Part shown: positions 11,901 through 24,287 of the stretch, one piece after another
Layout: the number at the start of each line of letters is the position of its first letter
Position numbering within the stretch: the stretch's first letter is position 1
Origin: Nemopilema nomurai
Lineage: Eukaryota; Cnidaria; Scyphozoa; Rhizostomeae; Rhizostomatidae
Assembly (NCBI GenBank): GCA_003864495.1
Contig: ML133465.1
Span: forward strand, 1,115,163-1,179,162
Reading direction: 5' to 3'
DNA: 64,000 bases
Position numbers and translations under genes: made by a program
The notes under the pieces: model-generated
Database searches by the model: none
The model's input: only the letters and a program-made list of their open reading frames with translations
Told to the model about the DNA's origin: nothing

Positions 11901-14900
11901 GTTAAAGCAGTTAAAGCATCAATCTCTACATTCATTCACCATTATCATTCTTCTCTCCATTTCCATCTAGGTTGCTGGATTAATGATCTGCAACTTTGCC
12001 CCAACGTTTGCTTGTATCTTGCCAGATTTTATCAAATCATCACTTTTCAATGTCTTTTCTGTGGTTTTTGTTACAACTGATTGAAACTTTGTTGTTTAAC
12101 CAAGATTTGATTTTCGTAGGAACAGCAAGGTGATGATTCTCCCAATCATGATTCGATGTCTCTTTTGCAAGCGAAAGAACTAGTCCATAACAATGTTCGA
12201 ACTGCCTCATTTCAAATCACGAGGCCACTACCCCTTACCGTTGCCAACAAAAGATCAAGAAATGCAAGCCCTGCCTCGGATAATAGACATATTTTATCCT
12301 CAGTAAGATCAGCTTATTCGCCCTATTAAATCGATTAAATCGCTCAATCAAATCATTCGATCAAGTTTGGGATGGTTAACTTAAAGAGCAGCACCAAGAA
12401 AAATCTTCCGAATTGGAAAATATTTTTTTCTTTTTGACGTGTTCAGGAAAAGTTACCTTCTTAAGAACTTCAACATGATCTTTATCATGTTTAATTTGTG
12501 GAATGTTTTTCATGCCCTCAGTGTACAGCTTTAAGTCGCAAGGTTCTTTGTATTGGTATATATTTGTAGTTGATTGAAATGAAAGTTTAGACATTTTTAA
12601 GTCAGATCCACCTCAATCTAATCCTTTGTTCTTTTATTACGCCAATCAGCCAGTCAACTTCCTTGTGACTTTTATGCATCATCATCTTACTGAATGAAGG
12701 TCTCTGTTCTTTCACGGCGCTTTTAGCACATTCTATTGCTGTTACACGCTTGAGCCAATATCTATGGTTATCTTTACGTGATCTAGGTTCAAGAAAGCTT
12801 TGTTATCCAAATTGGCCATGATACGGATTCAGATGAAGGAGAAAGTGACGAAGATTCGGATGAAACTGTCCCTGAAGCATCAAAAGGAAGCCTCTTCGGG
12901 GGAGCAATCAGTGATTTCCTTAAAGAAGCAAGACACGGTCTCCCTGGCAAGCCTGTAAGCTTTGGATTATCATCCTTAATAATCCCTCACGAAAAGCCCA
13001 TATCATTCCTTCCAATTTTTTTCGTCTTTTATTTTCCTCTCCACCCTTTCGTTCATTTCTTCGCATTTTCCACTCATTCTATCCTCTCTATCCGTTAGCA
13101 TTTTGTTGGTCCAATAAGGCTTTCCCCTGCTTGTTAATAATTGCATCTTTTTCTTACTTTGGCTGTTTTCTGTTTTTAGAGTCCAAACTCAAGCCCATCT
13201 GTGCCTGTGACAAGTCTTCAAAGTGCCAAAGGTATTGAACCAACATTTATAAACTTCGTAGGCCAAGTCATAGAGTGAATATACCCTTTATATAGATGTA
13301 TAATATCGTAAGTTTGATAAATCCTGACAAGTTGGTATAATGCTAATACATCGCCATTGATTGGCCTATCTTTGAATCTGTTCATGTTTTTCTCAGATAC
13401 TAAAGAGACTCTCTCCACCCCGAATGCTGCGATAATTCAGAGGCTGGAAAAGTGTATTTCAGAGGCAGTCTCAGGCATTCAGAAAAACAGGTGATCTCGC
13501 AATATTGCTTCAGATTTTTTGTTTATCCTCGATATAGTGTGGTTAGTATGGACGTGTTCTTAGTAGAAGGTTTTGATTATGGTAATAGCTAGGACTCGAC
13601 GAAGCCAAGTGGTACCTGGGAAGGGACATATGTTGAAGGGGGTGGAAGGTTTGTATCGCTTTAAAGTGGGGGTTTGTAGGAGGTGGAAGGTTTGTAAAAC
13701 TGTTATGAAGGTAGTTAAGGGGCGTCCGCTTATGAGGGAAATCTGTTCCGTCCTTGAAGCTATAAGTTTTCATTACTAGAAGCTGCGAGCCCGATTAAGT
13801 GGTTGTATGGATTTTGAAATTAACATTTGGAGACAATTCTTATGAAAGTCTTTTGAATCTTCTACTGTAGAAACTTATTTTGCGATTGTTCTTACGTATT
13901 TACTCTAATATTTTCGCTGCGGGATGAGCGTTTCAACCTAACAAAAAAGGCCGGATTATTGGAAAGGCGGGTATACTGGAGAGGCGGGATTATTTTTTCA
14001 ATGCCTTGAAGTCTAGCTTGAAGGTACTGTTTAAACAATAGTAACAGTGATAATAATTTTCAACAATAGCGATTTAACCCATTCACTCTAAGCATAAGTT
14101 TCAATGTTTGACTGTGAAACCCACACAAAGTGTATAAAGAATAGCAATGTTAAATAAAAGTTTCAATCCCACATGCGGGATTACCAGGGAGATGTGATTA
14201 TTAATTCAGTCTATGAAATACAAGCAGGATTGCTAGAGAGGCTGGAATAAAAGAGAAGCAGAAATATTAGAGTAAATACGGTATGCTAGTTAGTAACTTA
14301 TGCGACTGGCAAGTGTGGGAAAGCCGTAAAAAGGCACTAGAATAATGTCCTGTTCTTTTTTCTGCAGAGATGCCGTTGCCAGAGACAGCAACTTGACAAA
14401 TTTCATTTCAAAGAAAATTTCTTTGCAAAAGTTGAAGATTGAGCAACAGGATCAGAAGATAAAAAGGTTGAGGCATTTGCTTGCGACTGGGGAGAAGACG
14501 AAGAAGACTTTGGTGACCCAATCACTTGAATTTCAGGATCAGGTATGCTAGATTATGTTTACTAAATGTACGTTATCAATACTGTTTCTTTTCTGGTTTG
14601 CATCAGCTATTGCTTTTTGCACTTGTTTAAATATGTTATGTTTTATTTCTTCCTTAATTCTCCGTACAGCTATTTGTAAAGCAGAAAATTCTCAGCATCA
14701 TCTGCCATCCACAACTTTTATCAGCGTTGCTTTAAGTCAAAGCAACATACTCAATTACTGGCCTTGTTTTCGCGAATATTAATCGCAATCGTTGGTGCAA
14801 CGTTACTATTTTCCTGCGTCATCAGTTTTCTTTGCCCTTAATATGGCTGTGTGTAGATTAAGATCAGAGGCTTTGTGATAAAAATCTCTGTTTTAACTAT

Positions 14901-17900
14901 TCTTTGACCTCGCAATATCTTCGTATTTTCCATAGTTTCCAATCAAGTTTTAATTTGATTGACAAATCTTTTTTTTTTAAATCAGAACTTTTGCATTGAA
15001 GTTTTGATTGTGAATTGTTTTCCAGCATTTTAGATGACACGCAGAAAATCTGTATAAATGTATTCGTTTTTAGGTTAAATCTTTGCGGAAACGAATAGGT
15101 TTTCGAAGTAAAAACAACAAGGAGCTTGATGCGGAAGTTATGAGAGCAAGGGCACTGATCAAGAACATAACACTAAAGGATCAACTGGCAAAAAGACGAA
15201 AGAATCTCGTTTCTCAAGCTGTCCCATCTACAAACGCAGGATCAGCGCTGCTTAAGAATCTTGAAGGCTCGAAGGCAGAGCTGATGAACCAAATATCTAA
15301 AGCCATAGCTCAGATGAAGACTATTATGGCAAGGAAAACCCAGTCGCTTCCTAAGAAAAGCACTAAGCTACTTAATGTCGCAAGAAGGAGAAGTAGGCAG
15401 TCAAATGAAGGCTCTGCAACGGTATGAGTTTTTTTAAAGTCGTATTCAACGGCTTGTATTCAATGAGCTGCCATGAACTCCCAGTTACTTCTTCTTCTTT
15501 TGTCTCAACCCGTGTTTTGTTCATTTCAACAGGTCGGTTCTAAGGAAGAAGGCGAGGCTAGGGAGTTGCCTGCACCTACTAAAACTGATACCAGTGCAGA
15601 GAAGGTTTCTGAAGGCAGGAGTTCGCTTAGGGCTGAAAAGGAAAGGCTCCAAAGATTAGAGAAAGAGCTACAGGAGAAACTCAAGAGTATGAAAAGGCTG
15701 AGTGACGCCAAGTTGCTTGCAAGCAAATCAAGTAAGGGAAATTTAGAGGCCAGTGGAGGAAGGAAGAAGATTGAAATAGTCGCACGCGCTTCTAATCCAT
15801 TGGCAGATCAGCAAGTGATGAATGCTCTGCGTCAAGCTTCCGAAACAGTTACAAAACCTCCCCTTGAAGCCACTCTCTCTAATGCTGAATCCAGTACTGG
15901 ACCAAGCAGCAGCAAGGTTGAAACATCGACAGAAGAGGTACAACTGAATCCTTCTATTTTGGACGGTCTTGATGAAGACGCTGGCAGTGATAATGGAGAG
16001 GGGTCTGGTGCCAAATTAAGTGTCTTGTTTCAGGATGAACGCCAGTTGAATCGGATCCAACAGGAGCTGGTGAGTTAGCTTCGTTTTTTTCCTTTCTAAT
16101 CGCTCGAAGCATGAACAGAAACTTAAACTCTCAGGAGTTAAAATAGTTTCAACTCGCACGTAGCCCCTGGCTTGTTCTGTTTTCTATTTTGTTTGCCAAT
16201 TGATTTCCTTTCGAAAGCATTCAAAGTGTTCCTAGATCATTTTTTCTAAATAGAGTAATTTAATTTGCACTCTAAACCATTTGTTTGAGACTGTTTGAGA
16301 CTGTTTTATGACGTGTTTTTCAATTTTTTTTTGTTTTCTTTGATGTCTAGTCAGTTATGATTACTTTCACTAGTGACTTTGCTTCAGAGTCCCAGCCTAG
16401 AATTCAAACTTGAGAGTTCAAACTTTAGAGAGTACCGTTTACATTCTTCCTTTTCATCTTGTCTTCAGCTTCAACGAGAGCTCCTTCTTCCGAGTTTCGA
16501 ATCGATTCCAAGGAAGGAAAAGACCATGGTCGCCAACCAGACAACACCAAAGGAGCCCTCAGGCGCAGAACAGTCAAGCAGACTCCGTTTTTCTAACGAG
16601 CAGAACGCCCTTAATAATTCAGATCCGGACGATATCAGTCCGGTCTCGGACTTCGCTCCTTACACTAGCCCATTGTTGAATTTCCGTTCATACCGGTGAG
16701 ACCTCATTCCAACTTCTTTGGTTCTTTTTGTCTAATATGTTGACGTCAATGTGATTCAGTGTAATCAGGGTGCTTGCTTATTTCTTTGTCATTAAATAAG
16801 AACTTTTTGCAAAGTATATTACTTTGTGCATTGATAAAATACCTAACTGTTTGCCTATATGTAATTTTTTGTCACACGCTTTCCTTCACTCCAAACCCAC
16901 TTACCATAAAATTCTTCTGTTATTCTGCCTTCAATCTGCCCATATTACTTCTCTGTGTCTACAGTCACCGCTTCCGTTTAGGTCTTCATTCACCGTCACC
17001 TTTTGCGCTTTGCCTCTTGCGCTTTGCCTCTTGCGCTTTGCCTCTTGCGCTTTGCCTCTTGCGCTTTGCCTCTTGCGCTTTGCCTCTTGCGCTTTGCCTC
17101 TTGCGCTTTGCCTCTTGTGCTTTGCCTCTTGCGCTTTGCCTCTTGCGCTTTGCCTCTTGCCCTTTGCCCTCAAATTCGATCGTACCACGTGATGCTGTTT
17201 GACCAATCCTTGTCCGCTTCCAGGTTGAGCCCCTGGTTCAGAACGAAGGAGAAAAAGGCCGTAAGTTCCAGCACGTATTCGCACAAAATCGACCCGCTGA
17301 GGATGCTTTGCCCGTACGACTGGAGCGGCAAGTGTCTAGACAACAGCTGTAGAAAGCAGCATGCGAGCGAAGCGTTTGGCCTCTCCGACGACGAACTTCT
17401 CCAGGATCTGATTCTTTATGAGCCAAGAATCGCACAGATCAGTGCAAAAGACTCCTTGAAACTGAAGCAAGAAAAAGCAGCAGCTTTTGTGAAGAAGCTT
17501 CGAGATAAATACGGTACTAAAATGACAGTGGACCACCTAGTTGTTTTATTAATTCATGACATCAAAGAACTGCGGAAACAGGCTCAGAATATAAAGGGAG
17601 CTCTTCCCTATAACATCAACCTAGTGAGAAGGCCGTTTTTGCGTCACGCGCAAACTGAAGACGATAATGAGTATGCGGTGCAGTATGCAAGCGAAGCAGC
17701 CGCTCTGGAGGAGAGGATGTGGAAGAGAGATCTAAACAGGGAGAAGGAAGAAAGGTAAGCAAATTTGCAGAAAATCAGGTGACGGTTAGAATAATGACGC
17801 TGCGCTTTGATTAATGAGAGCCAAAAAGCTTAAGGTTGGGAATAGTTTTACCGGATCCGATGATTTGATAAGGACGTAATGATGCTCAATCGTTGCATCC

Positions 17901-20900
17901 CAAGCCTTAGTCCTGCGTTTAGTATCAGCGGTGTTGCATGTCGATAAGCAATGTGATAAAAGAAAACGGCAGAATTCGATTTTTGTGCAGGAGTTCGATC
18001 TCCGTTTTTATAGACACCAAATGTACCTTTCACCAAATGTACTAAGCACCTGTTCATAGCGAATCACCCAACTTGATTTATGTGCAATTTTTTTTGGAAA
18101 GGATTGCTGGAAGATTGACCTAATTTTCAACCTGGTTCCTTATCATCAAAGTAATTAACTTTACAATGCATGGCTTTATTTAATGCCTCATTATTCCCTC
18201 TTTGAGTCTCTAGCTTGGAGCTTCTACTTAGAATCCCAATTTATTTCTTTTAGCCAGGAGATGCGTTATTTTGAGGAGGATTACGATATTCAAAAAACTT
18301 TGGAGGCCTTAGTTGTCTCTAATCCATCTGATGTGAAGTCGTGGATACTACTTGCAAAGCATAACATTTCCAAGGGTTCAAAAGTTCATCAAAAGTTTGG
18401 ACAGATAGCGGAGAATGAAAACCAGTCTTTGAATATCTTGTCAAAGGCCTTGGAAGCTAACCCTTACTCTGAGGTGAGGATTGTTTGCGTTCCTTTGCCA
18501 AAGTCTATCAAATGCAACATTCGACTATAGTGTTCCTTCATTATTATAACTTTTACTTACGTTAATGATGGTATTCCTTCGTCAAATATAATGTTTTATA
18601 GTTCATTGAATTTTCAGTTTCTTTTAACAACCCGTCCGGTATCTTCCAGGATCTATGGCTATTGTACTTGGATATATTCTCAAAAAGAAACAATGTCATC
18701 GAGCTCAGAGAGATGTTTGTCCAAGCTGTAGATTACTGCCGTTCATTCACTGTATGGTGGAAATGTTTGCAGCTCGAAAAGAGTTACGACGATAAGGTCG
18801 AAATATGCCTTGATATTGTCGGGTTCTTGTTAGAAGCTGCCCGCGACAAAGGCTCTTTTGAGGTGCGGTCCCATCGGTTATTAGAGACAGTAGCATACCT
18901 GATGAAGCTTGAGGTCGAGAGACACAAGACCCTAACTGCCATCAGTGTGGTACAAGCGGCATTGGGTGTAGCAGATGTTTCGATGAAGGTCTCCTCAAAC
19001 GTGCCTAGGATAGCGGGAGATCTCACACCCACTGATCTTGCCATCCTCTGGCTTTGTCATATTTCTCTAGTAGCTTTTGGCACGCTCCCCCAAACACTCT
19101 TCGATCCAACTGACAGTGGTCCATCGAGAGTGGTGAATAAATCTGTTGGAGTTTTCAACTGGATGCCCGGTAATGTGACGAATGAGGCTATTCTAAGAAG
19201 ACTGTTTGGAAGTGAGTGGATTAGACCCCTGATCCCTTTACCTACGTTTTAGAAGAACTATTTATTACATAGACTTTTTTGCAATTCTTGAACGTCTCCA
19301 CCAGCAATGCTACAGATTTTGGTATCAGAAACATCGGAACGTATTTCCAAGGCCTTGTGAAGCTAATGTCTCACTTTGGTTTTTTTCTTCCCACACCCTT
19401 TCCCTGATATTCTTTCTCTTACATAAACATATCTGCACCCTCACTTTTGTTCCCCAAATGTCTCCTTGAATCTAAGCTATTTCTCAATCCTCAACTGACT
19501 CTCTTTGTTTCGTTTATCTCGCTTATGTTTGCTTTTTTGGTACTTTCATAGCCGGTACTTTTGTCTCTCACGAACGTGAAAATAGAAGGGACAAGAGTGT
19601 ACTGTTTCACGCGACAAAGTGTCGTGAGATCCTTCGAAGACTATTCATATCCTTCTACACGTGTTTGTCTCTGAAATAGCTGAACCTCTCAAACTTCTAT
19701 TTTGTTTAGACGCAACTAGAGCATTGGAAAGGCATCCTGCGTTTCACGAAACCCATGATCAAACTGTCATGCAATTGTACGCAAACAGTATTCAGCTCGA
19801 AATCAGCCTTGGACACGTGGAAACAGCTGTTGACACTGCGGAGCGGCTGTCCAAAAGCTTTGCAGAAGCACCCTCGTTTTCATTGATGCTGATTGAGATA
19901 CTGAAGATGAATTCAGACGGCCTCGATCCGGAAGTTGCTACTCGGATGGGCAACCTGATCCTCCTTCGCAGCGACGAATGCATTTACAAATATGCCAAGC
20001 TCCTACTGGCTAAGGTCTCGCTTTGCTTTTATACCGCGCGGACGTCCAAATTCTTATTTTAGTGTCGATCATCAAGCCAGTAGTCTCTGGGACCTTTTCG
20101 GGATCGACCATCAGGGCCTAACCATTATTATTCCCATTAGAACCTACAATGTTTTTTGCTGTCCCCAAGTTTCTTTGAGTGCACAAAGCTCCTTCGTTTT
20201 TAAGCATCGACTTTCGTCTGTTGATCATTGTCGTCAATTAGAATATCAACGACTTTCACCAGCGAGGCAATTTTGTATTCTCTCGAAACCCGAAGGGAAG
20301 GCAAGCGGGTGATTATTTCACATTTCAATCAATGTTCGCCTTGGGTGCTTGGTATGATCTCTTGTTATGATCGCTCGCTTGTTACGATCGCTTGTTATGA
20401 TCGCTCGCTTGTTATGATCGCTCGCTTGTTATGATCTCTTGTTATAACCGCTTGTTACGATCGCTTGTTACGATCGCTTGTGATCGCTTGTTGTGATCGC
20501 TTGTCACGATCGCTCGTTATGATCGCTTGTCACGATCGCTTGTCACGATCGCTTGTTATGATCGCTTGTTATGATCGCTCGCTTGTTATGATCGCTCGCT
20601 TGTTATGATCTCTTGTTATAACCGCTTGTTACGATCGCTTGTTACGATCGCTTGTTGTGATCGCTTGTCACGATCGCTCGTTATGATCGCTTGTCACGAT
20701 CGCTTGTCACGACCGCTTGTTATGATCGTTGTGTTTGTTAATTTGCAACCTTTTCCTTCTACAGGGTACAGAGCCTGCTGCCGTTAACCTCTTAACTAAT
20801 GCTGTGGAACAGAAGTTTGAGTTTCCTTCAGAAGACACAGCAAGGGATGTGGTAAGTCCTTCTGTTTCAGAGTCAATCCGGTTATATCGACGACTGTTGG

Positions 20901-23900
20901 GGATCTCAAGCGAACTGGTCACCAAATCGAAGCCAGTTGTTAAGGAAAACATCGGGGATAGAGAAAGCAAGGAATTCGCATATCGTTGGCTAAACTTTTG
21001 GTAAGTAGCCTCTGTTATTAGATAGCAGTCTTGTCAACTACACCAAGCCACTCTAAACACGACCTTAATTTTCCATTTTTCTTATCTTGCCCATGCTATA
21101 ACTCAAGTGCCGCCCTTTTTGCCACGTGTATTTGGAGTCTTTCGCTTTCATAATCTAGTTTTGTTGTTGATTTGTTTCTATAATCTTCACGCTGTATTTG
21201 ATTAAACGTAGTTGTGTGTCATTGACACAAGAGTTGTACTTCAAATGGCTTCACGCGATCGCTTTCGTGTCAGCTGCAATTAATAACCAATCGCATTGCT
21301 GCCACAATAGGTAACAGTTATCTTTCGTGATTCAGAATTCAATCTTTGGTTAATGCCCTAGATTTTCTTTTCTATTACTGTATTTTACCGAAAGTAAGAC
21401 TCTTTTCATGTAGACAATAGCTAAGACAACATACTGCAACATGGCTCAAATTATATTTTATTTGCCAGTTGACAGGTGTAGCTTAAATAGAAAATTTACA
21501 CTTGCAAAACGTTTTCATAGTTTGTTGCTGGAGATAACTAAGTTTGGTCCGGACTCATTGTTATATAACACTGGTGCAGAGGAAGCCTTTCAAATTGCAG
21601 TCAATTCGTATACCAGTAGAGAAAATCGTGAAATTCTGTGGTTAGAAAACCTTCGCTTCAAGCAACGAATAATCTCTGAAAGTGCTATAAAAGATGCTGC
21701 AATCAAGTCGCTGCTAGATTCAGTCAGACGATGCCTCGCCTGCATTCCATCGACCAAGAGTCTTCCTTTTCACCAAAACCTCTATTGGAATGATTACTCC
21801 TTCCATAACGAGGTTAGTTTCGTTTCCTATTCTGTTATGCAGAGCAACGTTTGCATGCAGATATAATCAGCATGTTTTAAAAGTGAATTTGTTCAGTGAA
21901 TTGCGCACATTTCTCTCAAATAGAGCAAATGGTGGCTGGAAAATAACTTAACTGTTTAAAGTGGAGAATTGCGACACAAATAGGCAGAGGATTGCCCATC
22001 CGTGTGTTTTGATTAATTGTCCTTATAATCCGACTTTCATACTTCTCTTTGGAGGAAAAAGGCTTTGAGGCGAAAATATTTCAATATACTGTTATCTTGT
22101 CGTTTTCTTTTTGTTTTCAATCTGCAGGTTGTTGCAATCGGTTTACAGTTTATACCAGAGTCAGATGAAACACAATATTTGAAGGAGAGCTTAAAGATGA
22201 TGCCCACAAATACAAAACTAGCTTTACGGTGAATTTGAAATCTAGTTTGTTATTGCATCATAATTTGTAAAGAATGTATTATCATTATTATTTTTATTAT
22301 TTTTATTATTTTTATTATTGTTATTATTATCGCTATCATTATTATTATTATTTAATTTAAAACACTGACGCTAGGTCATATTTTGAATCCAATCTGTTTG
22401 TTATCCCTTTGTAAATGCACCCCACCCATCGTATACCTGGTTAGTTTAGATTAAAGATTTTCTGAGAGCTATCTTTGTCATTTTGCCTTTGTCAGAACAT
22501 GCCAGTGTGCCCTTGCAAATGGCGGTACCGAGCTGGCACGGACCGTATACGGGTTTATACTGAAGACCTGTCCCTACTCGCGTCCGATGTGGAAGATGTG
22601 AGTTATCTGCATTTTCACTTGCTTTCTTTTATTTACATGCTGCCTTTAATGGTTGGCTGTAGCCACCTGTAGTTTGACCTTTGCACTGCATGTTGTTATC
22701 TGACCTCCACGTCATCATCTGAATCTGACAGCGTAAATTGCCAATGCTGTGGATGAACTTTACGTCTTTGCCACCAACGTCATCACCCTAATGACCATTT
22801 GCAGCCGTCCAATAGACGTCGACAAAATGCGTTTATACCTTGCGGCTTTCTTATATCACTCTATCTGACTTATTTTTGCCATTACTGGATCCTGAGCATT
22901 CCTTTATCCCGAAGTAGCTTAAGCAAATTTAAGACCTGAGTTTCAATTCCTCGTAAGGGCATTATCGGTCGAGCTGAAGAGCAAGAAGATTAAAGAGGTG
23001 AGCCTACCGCAACCAAGTCTTATTGCTCCCTAATTTTTGGGTGGTCACTCTTTTTTCGATTATATTCTCAATAACCAAAAAATATCTGTTCACCATTTAC
23101 AAATTCATTTTCGTATCTGATGCTTATAGATCCAACCCCACGCAAGATAGTTGCCGCTTTGTCTGATGCTAGGATTAACAAGAACTAAATCGATAATTTT
23201 TGCGTCCAATGACGTCATGTCGTAGGTTGACAAAGATGACATCATGTGGTCATTTAATTGTCCTGCCAATGCCAGGCTTCGATTTCGTTACCTAGCAGTC
23301 TTGCTTGGTAGTATGTCTGGCAGTGAACTTTTTTCTTTATGTTTCTACGTATTTAAAGTCGTTTGATCTGAGCTTGATTAAGTCCATAATGACAAGAGAT
23401 TTGCCTGTTTTAAGTGCAACGCAGATCTGTAGATCTTTTCACTGGAGCTCATTGCTTCTCATTGCCTGAGCAACGTTTCTTTGAGTGACATAATTCTCCA
23501 CTCGCCCCAACGTCTGCTTGCTGTGGTAAGTTTCTATTGGGCAAACATTTTTCTTATACTTCCACTAATTAACTTCTGAATTGATGTTGTCTTGTTTCTT
23601 TCGATTGTATTTCATTACAGTTAGTTGAAGCTATAACGATATTTTTAGGCCCGTTGGTTATACCAAGAAGCTACTAAATTGCTGCCTTTCTCTGCTAGCC
23701 TTTGGGAAGATGTCAGTTTTTTCAGATAAGATTTGACCGTTTTTCCTATTACAAAGTAGCAACTTCCAATGTATTTTTACGAATATACTATTTTGATGCA
23801 CAGCTATTTAAGCATTCAAATAAGAATAGCAATTATGAGGTAAGAAGCTAATAAAAGAAGGATATAAAAGAATTTTAGAGACAGCTTGAGAGACCGCTGC

Positions 23901-24287
23901 TCAATTCGTATTGCGAATGCATCTCTTGTCAATCATATAGGGGCAGTAACGATTATTGTAGCTGTCTCCATTTTAAGTTGTCTTTATTATGTCTCACTTC
24001 TTGCACGCTCTATTTCTTGTATACAGTTACTGGCTTTTTTATATACCATTTCATTTTTTCTTGTTTCAATCACTCGTGTCTTTTACGTGAAATAATTTAA
24101 TTTCTCTGTGCATAATTTATATTATCCATTTCCTTACTTGGGCCATCTTGTTTTTCAGTTTGTTCTTTTTGAAATCGCACATGGCAGGAATGCGAAGGAG
24201 ATACAGACGAGGATACTTGAGATTGCCACGACCGCAACGCCTTCTGGGATTGAAATCATGGATTACGTCAGATCCTTACTCACCTAG
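8952..24287 (+). CDS. ZFC3H1: Zinc finger C3H1 domain-containing protein (PAXT exosome adaptor)
   Basis: Exons: 8952-10300, 10471-10565, 10864-10943, 11432-11456, 11634-11869, 12120-12302, 12787-12954, 13180-13231, 13397-13490, 14368-14542, 15074-15421, 15533-16069, 16469-16695, 17224-17754, 18254-18473, 18650-19211, 19710-20014, 20765-21000, 21476-21812, 22128-22228, 22496-22597, 22958-22997, 23433-23525, 23649-23711, 24159-24287. All phases agree and the total is 2095 codons, close to the human protein (about 1990). Hallmarks: an N-terminal LEEGEI acidic motif; Arg/Ser-rich disorder; coiled coil in exon 10; the SPLLNFRSYR motif just before a CX7CX4CX3H zinc finger (17309-17362); then HAT/TPR-like helical repeats to the end. 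In animals ZFC3H1 joins MTR4 and PABPN1 to send polyadenylated nuclear RNA to the exosome. The start is ATG 8952 (A at -3, G at +4). The donor after 23711 (GTCAGT) and the 40-nt exon 22 are the weakest joints. Confidence 0.93.
13895..14281 (+). mobile_element. TA-flanked inverted-repeat element (MITE-like), copy A
   Basis: The ends are inverted repeats of about 20 bp: CGTATTTACTCTAATATTT at the left and its complement at the right (14263-14281). TA lies on both sides (13893-13894 and 14282-14283), as after Tc1/mariner-type insertion. There is no coding capacity. The interior has repeated CGGGATTA-type motifs near both ends. It lies in ZFC3H1 intron 9. The same sequence occurs in reverse orientation at 42502-42955, which confirms a dispersed family. 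Confidence 0.82.
17005..17170. repeat. Minisatellite, 14-bp unit, about 12 copies
   Basis: Unit GCGCTTTGCCTCTT in near-perfect tandem, with one GTGCTTTG variant near 17119. It is in ZFC3H1 intron 13 and ends about 55 bases before the acceptor of the zinc-finger exon. It is pyrimidine-rich on the sense strand, so it may lengthen the polypyrimidine tract. A frame through it runs into exon 14, but this is intron read-through. Confidence 0.92.
20351..20735. repeat. Minisatellite with higher-order structure (GATCGCTTGTTAY units)
   Basis: Dense array of 13-17-bp units based on GATCGCTTGTTATGATCGCT, with T/C and A/G variants. A block of variants beginning near 20411 recurs near 20606 in the same order (including the odd ATCTCTTGTTATAACCG stretch), so the array itself was duplicated with a period of about 195 bp. 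It is rich in CGATCG palindromes. It lies in ZFC3H1 intron 17, just before the acceptor at 20764. Confidence 0.88.
22278..22353. repeat. (ATT)n microsatellite
   Basis: Interrupted ATT/ATTTTT repeats in ZFC3H1 intron 20. Confidence 0.9.

Noticed and set aside
13543..13779. Open frames on both strands
   Set aside because: ZFC3H1 intron 9; composition is GGTGG/AAGG-type simple sequence.
17003..17758. 251-codon open frame across the 14-bp repeat into exon 14
   Set aside because: The first part is intron 13 read-through; exon 14 is reached by a good CAG acceptor at 17223 in phase with exon 13.
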